A DNA stretch of 64,000 nucleotides from the NCBI RefSeq assembly GCF_024464595.1, contig NZ_JANHAW010000001.1, positions 1,443,083 to 1,507,082 of the forward strand. Direction: 5' to 3'. Positions within the stretch are counted from its first letter, which is position 1; every line of letters starts with the position of its first letter. The notes beneath the pieces are model-generated. The model was not told where the DNA came from and did not search any database. It worked only from the letters and a program-made list of their open reading frames with translations. This document shows, piece by piece, positions 58,014 through 64,000 of this stretch. This stretch comes from Halobellus litoreus. Its GTDB lineage: Archaea; Halobacteriota; Halobacteria; Halobacteriales; Haloferacaceae. The position numbers and the translations under genes are program-made.

Positions 58014-59552
58014 ATGAAACTACCCGAACCACAGGTCGCGGTGCTGAACGCCGCGAGCGCGACAGAGGAACAGTCGATCGACCGACTCGCCGAGGAGACC
58101 GGCCTGAAGCCGGAGACGGCGACGCAGGCCGTCTTCGAGCTCCGCGACGACGGGCTCCTCGACGTCACGGAGACGGAATCGATCGAGTACGAACTGACCG
58201 AGGAGGGCCGCACGTACGTCGACAGGGGGCTCCCCGAGGTGCGACTGTACCGCGCCGCCGTCGACGCGGGCGCGGCCGACGAGCCGGTGGAGATGGGGCG
58301 CGTCATCGGCACGGCCGACCTCGATGGCCCCGAAGTCGATATCGCGCTGGCGAACTTCGGGCGGAAGGGATACGGGGAGATCGACGGCGGCGAACTCTCC
58401 GCCGACGGCGACGCCGACACCGAATCCGATCCCGAGACCGTCGCGCTCGCCGCGCTGGCGGATCTGGCCCGCGCGGGCGAGGCGAGCGCGTCGGACGTGC
58501 TCGCCGACGTCGAGCGCGACGTCCTCGACCAACTCGTCTCCCGAAACCTCCTCGAGCGCCACGAGCGGACCGTCAGGACGGTCGCGCTCACCGACGCGGG
58601 CGTCACCGCGCTGATGGAGGGCGTCGAGGCCGCGGAGACGGTCGACCGTTTGACTCCCGAGATGCTCACCTCCGGCGAGTGGGCGGACGTCGAGTTCACC
58701 GAGTACAACGTCGAGGCCGACGCCCCGGAGGTCCGCGGCGGCAAGACGCACGTCCTCAGACAGACCGCCGAGCGCGTGAAGGACGTCCTCGTCGGGATGG
58801 GCTTCCAGGAGATGGACGGCCCGCACGCCGACGCGGACTTCTGGATCAACGACTGTCTGTTTATGCCGCAGGACCACCCGGCGCGGACTCACTGGGACCG
58901 CTTCGCGCTGGACGTGCCGCCGATCGAGGACCTCCCCGACGACCTCGTCGACAACGTCGAGCGCGCCCACCGCGAGGGCGTCGGCGAGGACGGCGACGGC
59001 TACCACTCGCCGTGGTCGGAGGACTTCGCGCGCGCCATCGCGCTGCGCGGCCACACCACGTCGCTGTCGATGCGCTACCTCTCCGGTACCCAAGTCGGCG
59101 AGCTCGAACCCCCGCAGCGGTACTTCTCCGTGGAGAAGGTGTACCGTAACGACACGCTGGACGCGACCCATCTGCTCGAGTTCTTCCAGATCGAGGGGTG
59201 GGTGATGGCCGAGGACCTCTCAGTCAGGGACCTGATGGGTACCTTCGTCGAGTTCTACGAGCAGTTCGGCATCACCGACGTCCAGTTCAAGCCGCACTAC
59301 AACCCCTACACGGAGCCCTCGTTCGAGCTGTTCGGCCGCCACCCCACGACGGGCGAACTGATCGAGATAGGTAATTCAGGAATGTTCCGCGACGAGGTGC
59401 TGGAACCGCTCGGCGTCGAGCACGACGTGATGGCGTGGGGGCTGGCGCTGGAACGGCTCGCGATGCTCACGACGGGCGCGGAGGACATCCGCGACCTGCA
59501 CGGGACGTTAGCCGACCTTGACTTCCTCCGCGGCGCGGAGGTGACCTACTGA
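58014..59552 (+). CDS. pheS: Phenylalanyl-tRNA synthetase alpha subunit
   Basis: A class II synthetase subunit of 512 residues with the catalytic core. The N-terminal winged-helix repeats (VLNAASATEEQSIDRLAEET, QAVFELRDDGLLDVTETESI) are those of archaeal and eukaryotic-type PheS. Motif 1 covers VLVGMGFQEMDGPHADADFW, motif 2 VEKVYRNDTLDATHLLEFFQ and motif 3 DVMAWGLALERLAMLTTGA. MFRDEVLEPLG lies near motif 3. The stop overlaps the pheT ATG by 1 nt (TGATG), so the two subunits are coupled. Confidence 0.95.
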   Translation: MKLPEPQVAVLNAASATEEQSIDRLAEETGLKPETATQAVFELRDDGLLDVTETESIEYELTEEGRTYVDRGLPEVRLYRAAVDAGAADEPVEMGRVIGTADLDGPEVDIALANFGRKGYGEIDGGELSADGDADTESDPETVALAALADLARAGEASASDVLADVERDVLDQLVSRNLLERHERTVRTVALTDAGVTALMEGVEAAETVDRLTPEMLTSGEWADVEFTEYNVEADAPEVRGGKTHVLRQTAERVKDVLVGMGFQEMDGPHADADFWINDCLFMPQDHPARTHWDRFALDVPPIEDLPDDLVDNVERAHREGVGEDGDGYHSPWSEDFARAIALRGHTTSLSMRYLSGTQVGELEPPQRYFSVEKVYRNDTLDATHLLEFFQIEGWVMAEDLSVRDLMGTFVEFYEQFGITDVQFKPHYNPYTEPSFELFGRHPTTGELIEIGNSGMFRDEVLEPLGVEHDVMAWGLALERLAMLTTGAEDIRDLHGTLADLDFLRGAEVTY

Positions 59553-61309
59553 TGCCTGTCGTCGACATCGATCCCGAGGAACTCCGGGAACTGACCGGCC
59601 ACGAGGAGAAGGGCGACGAGGAACTGAAATCCGATCTGTTCGGCCTCGGGTTGGAGTTCGAGGGCGAGACCGAGGAGGGCCTCCTGCAGTTCGAGTTCGG
59701 CCCCGACCGCCTGGATCGGCTCTCCGTCGAGGGCGTCGCCCGTTCGCTGCGGTATCACTACGGCGACGACCGCGGCGTCGACGTGCCGAGCACGAACGAT
59801 CCCGACTTCACGTACGTCGTCGACGGCGACGTCCCCGACGAGCGGCCGTACGTCACGGGCGCGATCGTCCGCGGCGTCGATCTCGACGAGTCCGCGCTTG
59901 ACTCTTTGATCCAGTTGCAGGAGAAACTCCACGCGACGATGGGTCGCAAGCGCGCGAAGGGCGCGATCGGGATTCACGACCTGGTGGCGATCAAGGGCGA
60001 TGCTCTCACGGACGAGGGTGACGGCAACTCGATCACCTACACGGGAATCGATCCCGACGGCGACACGTTCGTCCCGCTGGACAGCGATCGCGAGATGACG
60101 CCCGCCGAGGTGCTCGAAGAGCACCCGACCGGCGAGACGTACGCCGACATCGTCTCCGAGTACGACCGCTACCCGGCGATCTACGACGAACTCGGCCTGT
60201 TCTCGTTCCCGCCAGTGATCAACGGTCGCCGGACCGAGGTCTCGACCGAGTCCCGCGAACTGCTCGTCGAACTCACCGGAACGGACCAGTGGACGATCGA
60301 CCGGATGTGCAACATCATCTGCTACGCGCTCTCGGCGCGCGGCGCGACGATCGAGGAGGTCGAGGTCGAGTACGGCGCGTCGTCGCCGGAGGGCCAGCGA
60401 ACCCTCGTGCGACCCGACTTCGAGGTCGAGACGAAGTCCGTCTCCCACGACCGCATCGAGACGATGCTGGGCGTCGACCTCGACGTCGACGAAGTCGTCG
60501 ACCTCTTCGAGCGCTCCGGCCTCGGCGCGGTCGTCGAGCGCGACGACGACGCGGAGACGGCGGCCAGCGGAACCGCCTACGAGGTGTCGATCCCGCCGTA
60601 CCGGACGGACGTGCTTCATCCCCTCGACCTCGTCGACGACGTCGGCCGCGCGTACGGTTTCGACGAACTCGAACCGCGTTACCCCGACGTGGGGACGGTC
60701 GGCGGCCGACACGAGCGTTCGCGGCTCGAAGCCGCGACCAGAACCGCCCTGACCGGCCTCGGCTTCGAGGACCTGCTGAACTTCCATATGACGAGCGAGG
60801 CCGAGGCGTACGACCGGATGAACGTCGCGGCCGGCGGCGACTACCTCGGCGGCGGCGACCCGGTCCGGATCACCGAGCCCTACAGCGAGGACTACACGAT
60901 TCTGCGACCGTGGGCGCTGCCCTCGCTGGTGATGGTCCTGGAGAACAACACCCACCGCGCGTACCCGCAGGACCTCGCGGAGGTCGGCCTCGTGGCCGAG
61001 CGCGACGACGACGTGAACACCCGCGTCCGCGAGCGTCGGCACGTCGCGGGCGTTCTCGCTCGCAACGACGCCACCTACGAGGACGCGAAGGCGCGCCTGC
61101 AGGCCGTCTGCCGCGACTTCGACGCGGCGTTGGAGACGCCGCCGACCGAGCACCCCTCGTTCATCGACGGCCGCGTCGCCTCGGTCGTGATCGACGGCGA
61201 GACCGCCGGCGTCGTCGGCGAACTGCATCCCGAAATCCTGGTCGAGCACGACCTCGAACTGCCGGTGGCGGCCTTCGAGTTCGACCTCGCAGCCCTCGGC
61301 GGCGAGTAG
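59552..61309 (+). CDS. pheT: Phenylalanyl-tRNA synthetase beta subunit
   Basis: A protein of 585 residues, the archaeal form of the beta subunit. The N-terminal VVDIDPEELRELTG and B3/B4 editing domain (about residues 85-270: YVTGAIVRGVDLDESALDSL, KRAKGAIGIHDLVAIKGDAL) come first. They are followed by the B5 domain (LVRPDFEVETKSVSHDRIET) and a class II-like core (PPYRTDVLHPLDLVDDVGRA, NNTHRAYPQDLAEVGLVAER). It forms the heterotetramer with PheS and hydrolyses mischarged Tyr-tRNA. It is directly coupled to pheS. Confidence 0.95.
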   Translation: MPVVDIDPEELRELTGHEEKGDEELKSDLFGLGLEFEGETEEGLLQFEFGPDRLDRLSVEGVARSLRYHYGDDRGVDVPSTNDPDFTYVVDGDVPDERPYVTGAIVRGVDLDESALDSLIQLQEKLHATMGRKRAKGAIGIHDLVAIKGDALTDEGDGNSITYTGIDPDGDTFVPLDSDREMTPAEVLEEHPTGETYADIVSEYDRYPAIYDELGLFSFPPVINGRRTEVSTESRELLVELTGTDQWTIDRMCNIICYALSARGATIEEVEVEYGASSPEGQRTLVRPDFEVETKSVSHDRIETMLGVDLDVDEVVDLFERSGLGAVVERDDDAETAASGTAYEVSIPPYRTDVLHPLDLVDDVGRAYGFDELEPRYPDVGTVGGRHERSRLEAATRTALTGLGFEDLLNFHMTSEAEAYDRMNVAAGGDYLGGGDPVRITEPYSEDYTILRPWALPSLVMVLENNTHRAYPQDLAEVGLVAERDDDVNTRVRERRHVAGVLARNDATYEDAKARLQAVCRDFDAALETPPTEHPSFIDGRVASVVIDGETAGVVGELHPEILVEHDLELPVAAFEFDLAALGGE

Positions 61310-61410
61310 CCGCGCCGTCCTCTTCGAGTCCGCTCGTCCGTTCTCTGCCTCGACCGAGTCCCGGTAATCGAGTGACTTAACACGCCGCCCGCCGGTATCT
61401 TCTCCCGAGA

Positions 61411-64000
61411 ATGCCGAGCGGAGAATACGACCCCGAAACCGTCGAGCAGAAGTGGCAAGACAGGTGGGTCGACGACGAGACCTACGCGTACGAGGGCGGT
61501 GCAGAAGACCCCGATACCGCCTTCTCTATCGATTCGCCGCCGCCGACGGTATCCGGGAGCCTCCACTGGGGGCACGTCTACGGCTTCACGCTGCAGGACT
61601 TCGTCGCTCGGTTCAACCGAATGAGAGGAAAGGACGTCTACTTCCCGTTCGGCTACGACGACAACGGCATCGCCTCCGAGCGCCTGGCGGAGGAGGAACT
61701 CGACGTCCGCCACCAGGACTACGAGCGCCGGGAGTTCCAGCGGATGACCCAGGAGGTCTGTGCGGAGTACGAGTCGGAGTTCACCGAGAAGATGCAGAAC
61801 CTCGGGATCTCGATCGACTGGAACCAGACGTACCAGACCATCTCTCCCGAGGTCCGGCGGATCTCCCAGCTCTCCTTCATCGACCTCCACGAGCAGGGTC
61901 GCGAGTACCGCCAGCGCGCGCCGGCGATCTGGTGTCCGGAGTGTGAGACGGCCATCTCGCAGGTCGAGACCGAGGACGACGAGCAGCCGAGCCACTTTCA
62001 CGACATCGCCTTCGAGGTCGTCGGCGAAGACGAAACGTTCACCATCTCGACGACTCGCCCGGAACTCCTGCCCGCCTGCGTCGCGGTGTTCGTCCACCCC
62101 GACGACGACGAGAACCAGTACCTCGTCGGCGAGGCGGCGCGGATCCCCCTCTTCGATCAGGAAGTCCCGATCATCGCGGACGAGCGGGTCGATATGGAGA
62201 CCGGATCCGGCGTCGTGATGTGCTGTACGTTCGGCGACCAGACCGACATCGAGTGGTACCAGGCCCACGACCTCGACCTCCGGATCGCCATCGACGAGTC
62301 GGGGACGCTGACCGACGTCGCGGGCGAGTACGAGGGACTCTCCTCCGAGGAGGCCCGCGAGGCGATCGTTTCCGACCTCGACGACGACGGGGCGCTTCTG
62401 GACCGTCGCGCGATCACCCACACGGTGAACGTCCACGAGCGCTGCGGGACGAGCGTCGAGTTCCTCGTCAAGGACCAGTGGTACGTCGAACTGCTCGACA
62501 AGACCGACGAGTACCTGCAGGCGGGCCGGGAGATGGACTGGTACCCCGAGAAGATGTTCACCCGGTACCGGAACTGGATCGAGGGGCTCCAGTGGGACTG
62601 GGCCATCTCCCGGCAGCGCTCCTCGGGCATCCCGTTCCCGGTGTGGTACTGCGCCGACTGCGAGCACGTCGTCCTCGCCGAGAAGGCGTCGCTCCCGGTC
62701 GACCCGCTGAGCGACGACCCGCCGGTCGACGCCTGTCCTGAGTGCGGCCACGGGGAGTTCGTCCCCGAGGACGACGTCCTCGACACCTGGGCGACCTCGT
62801 CGCTCACGCCGCTGATCAACGCCGGGTGGGACTGGGACGAGGAAGCGGGAGAATACACGTTCGAGAATCCCGAACTCTACCAGTTCGATCTCCGCCCACA
62901 GGGTCACGATATCATCTCCTTCTGGCTGTTCCACACGGTCGTGAAGTGCTACGAGCACACCGGCGAGGTGCCGTTCGACAGCGTGATGATCAACGGGATG
63001 GTGCTCGACGAGAACAGAGAGAAGATGTCGAAATCGAAGGGGAACATCGTCGCGCCCGACGAGGTCGTCTCGAAGTACCCGGTCGACGCCGCGCGCTACT
63101 GGGCCGCGGGGTCAGCCGTCGGCGACGACCTCCCCTACTCGGAGAAGGGCTTGCGCGCGGGCGAGAAGCTCCTCCGAAAGCTCTGGAACGCGTCGAAACT
63201 CGTCGAGAGCCTGACCGCGGACGCCCCCGCCGAGTTCGACCACGACGACCTCACCGAACTCGACCGCTGGCTGCTCGCCTCCCTGGACCGGGAGATCGAG
63301 CGGGTCACCGATCGCTTCGAGAGCCGGGAGTTCTCGAAGGCCCGCGACGGCCTCCGCGGGTTCTTCTGGCACACGTTCTGCGACGACTACCTCGAAATCG
63401 CGAAACAGCGCGTCCGCGAGGGCGACGGCGACGCCTCCGCAGCGTACACGCTCGAAGTCGCTCACCGGCGGTTCCTCGAACTGTTCTCGCCGATCCTCGC
63501 GCACGCGACCGAAGAGCTGTGGCACGATATGTACGACGACGACGAGAGCGTCCACAACAGCGGCTGGCCGGAACCGCTCGGCGTCGACGCCGACTTCGAG
63601 GCGGGCGAGACCGCGATGGCGGTCGTCGGCGCGCTCCGGAAGTACAAGAGCGACGAACAGCTGTCGATGAACGCCGAACTCGACCGCGTCGAGGTCTGGG
63701 GCGACATCTCTGGGTTCGAGGCGGACATCTCCGGCGTGATGCACGTCGATGAGTTGGCGACGCTCGACGAGCGCCCCGCGGTCGAGTCGGTCGTCACCGG
63801 CGTCGACCTCGACTACTCCCTGGTCGGTCCGGAGTTCGGTAGTCAGGTCTCCGACATCGAGGCCGCGCTCGCGGAGGGCGACTACGAGACCGCGGACGGC
63901 AAACTCCACGTCGCCGGCGTCGAGTTGGCTCCCGAGATGTTCGAGATCGAAGAGGAGCGACAGTACCTCGGCGACGGCGAGATGGTCGAGGCCGGCGACG
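61411..64000 (+). CDS. valS: Valyl-tRNA synthetase, N-terminal part (runs off the window)
   Basis: A class I synthetase, 863 codons visible and open at the right edge. The HIGH motif is PPPTVSGSLHWGHVYGFTLQ and KMSKS is in NREKMSKSKGNIVAPDEVVS. The editing (CP1) domain includes FTISTTRPELLPACVAVFVH, a zinc-binding knuckle (WCPECETAISQVET) lies at its entry and a second one (VDACPECGHGEF) later. RPQGHDIISFWLFHTVVKCY precedes KMSKS. The anticodon-binding domain begins near residue 610. A TATA-like ACTTAACAC at 61374-61382 fits a leaderless start. The missing end is the C-terminal coiled coil. Confidence 0.95.
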   Translation, partial: MPSGEYDPETVEQKWQDRWVDDETYAYEGGAEDPDTAFSIDSPPPTVSGSLHWGHVYGFTLQDFVARFNRMRGKDVYFPFGYDDNGIASERLAEEELDVRHQDYERREFQRMTQEVCAEYESEFTEKMQNLGISIDWNQTYQTISPEVRRISQLSFIDLHEQGREYRQRAPAIWCPECETAISQVETEDDEQPSHFHDIAFEVVGEDETFTISTTRPELLPACVAVFVHPDDDENQYLVGEAARIPLFDQEVPIIADERVDMETGSGVVMCCTFGDQTDIEWYQAHDLDLRIAIDESGTLTDVAGEYEGLSSEEAREAIVSDLDDDGALLDRRAITHTVNVHERCGTSVEFLVKDQWYVELLDKTDEYLQAGREMDWYPEKMFTRYRNWIEGLQWDWAISRQRSSGIPFPVWYCADCEHVVLAEKASLPVDPLSDDPPVDACPECGHGEFVPEDDVLDTWATSSLTPLINAGWDWDEEAGEYTFENPELYQFDLRPQGHDIISFWLFHTVVKCYEHTGEVPFDSVMINGMVLDENREKMSKSKGNIVAPDEVVSKYPVDAARYWAAGSAVGDDLPYSEKGLRAGEKLLRKLWNASKLVESLTADAPAEFDHDDLTELDRWLLASLDREIERVTDRFESREFSKARDGLRGFFWHTFCDDYLEIAKQRVREGDGDASAAYTLEVAHRRFLELFSPILAHATEELWHDMYDDDESVHNSGWPEPLGVDADFEAGETAMAVVGALRKYKSDEQLSMNAELDRVEVWGDISGFEADISGVMHVDELATLDERPAVESVVTGVDLDYSLVGPEFGSQVSDIEAALAEGDYETADGKLHVAGVELAPEMFEIEEERQYLGDGEMVEAGD

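Noticed and set aside
46802-62958. Long minus-strand frames opposite AOR, the helicase, trpS, pheS, pheT and valS
   Set aside because: Each mirrors a well-identified plus-strand enzyme, with low-complexity Arg/Val/Asp-rich translation and no domain pattern.

Overview
The window looks like haloarchaeal chromosome (class Halobacteria). GC is high and third positions are strongly GC-biased. Proteins are acidic with Asp/Glu-rich disordered tails. Many starts look leaderless, with a TATA-like element 27-30 nt upstream. Secreted proteins carry archaeal lipobox or Tat signals. The left part holds an oapABC / AT-rich region / orc1-cdc6 block of the kind that marks a main haloarchaeal replication origin. 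Product names come from reading motifs and gene order; no database search was run.

Layout. 1-2.3 kb: end of the Hef fork nuclease, a HalOD1 signalling protein and an AI-2E-family permease. 2.5-7.0 kb: thiamine ABC transporter thiBPQ. 7.1-10.2 kb: methyltransferase, DUF2391 membrane protein, a P-loop-less RecA-like protein, a hypothetical and a 29-residue membrane peptide. 10.3-15.4 kb: replication origin with oapC, oapB, oapA, an AT-rich element between two inverted origin recognition boxes (ORBs), and orc1/cdc6 with a third ORB between its TATA-like element and its start. 15.5-24.5 kb: ACT-domain protein, IMPACT-family protein, membrane protein, upp with a cupin gene, DUF5828, HTH regulator, thrC and a secreted ferritin-like protein. 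24.6-27.1 kb: serA and serB, divergent. 27.1-32.1 kb: a DNA cytosine-5 methyltransferase and an HNH nuclease on either side of a divergent codA/codB pair.

32.1-34.2 kb: EamA-type carrier, MscS channel and a universal stress protein. 34.2-45.8 kb: an apparent uptake and catabolism locus with an acyl-CoA synthetase, a complete Dpp/Opp-type ABC importer split over several transcription units, a thioredoxin-like protein, an amidohydrolase and two regulators. Its substrate-binding protein reads as a circular permutation of the usual SBP_bac_5 order, and related GAAAC/GTTTC sites precede three of its units. 45.9-49.5 kb: lipA, then an aldehyde:ferredoxin oxidoreductase with a ubiquitin-like MoaD/SAMP protein and a 2Fe-2S ferredoxin. 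49.7-53.5 kb: a Hel308-type helicase, a HAD phosphatase and a NucS-N/zinc-ribbon protein. 53.5-54.3 kb: a PemK/MazF-like toxin with a winged-helix partner. 54.4-64 kb: tRNA endonuclease endA, trpS, an amphi-Trp protein, pheS, pheT and the start of valS, which runs off the window.

Short tandem repeats (units of 15-45 bp, each with a different sequence) recur at gene boundaries, sometimes taking in a stop codon, and occur inside two genes. I saw no rRNA, tRNA, CRISPR array, transposase or integrase.
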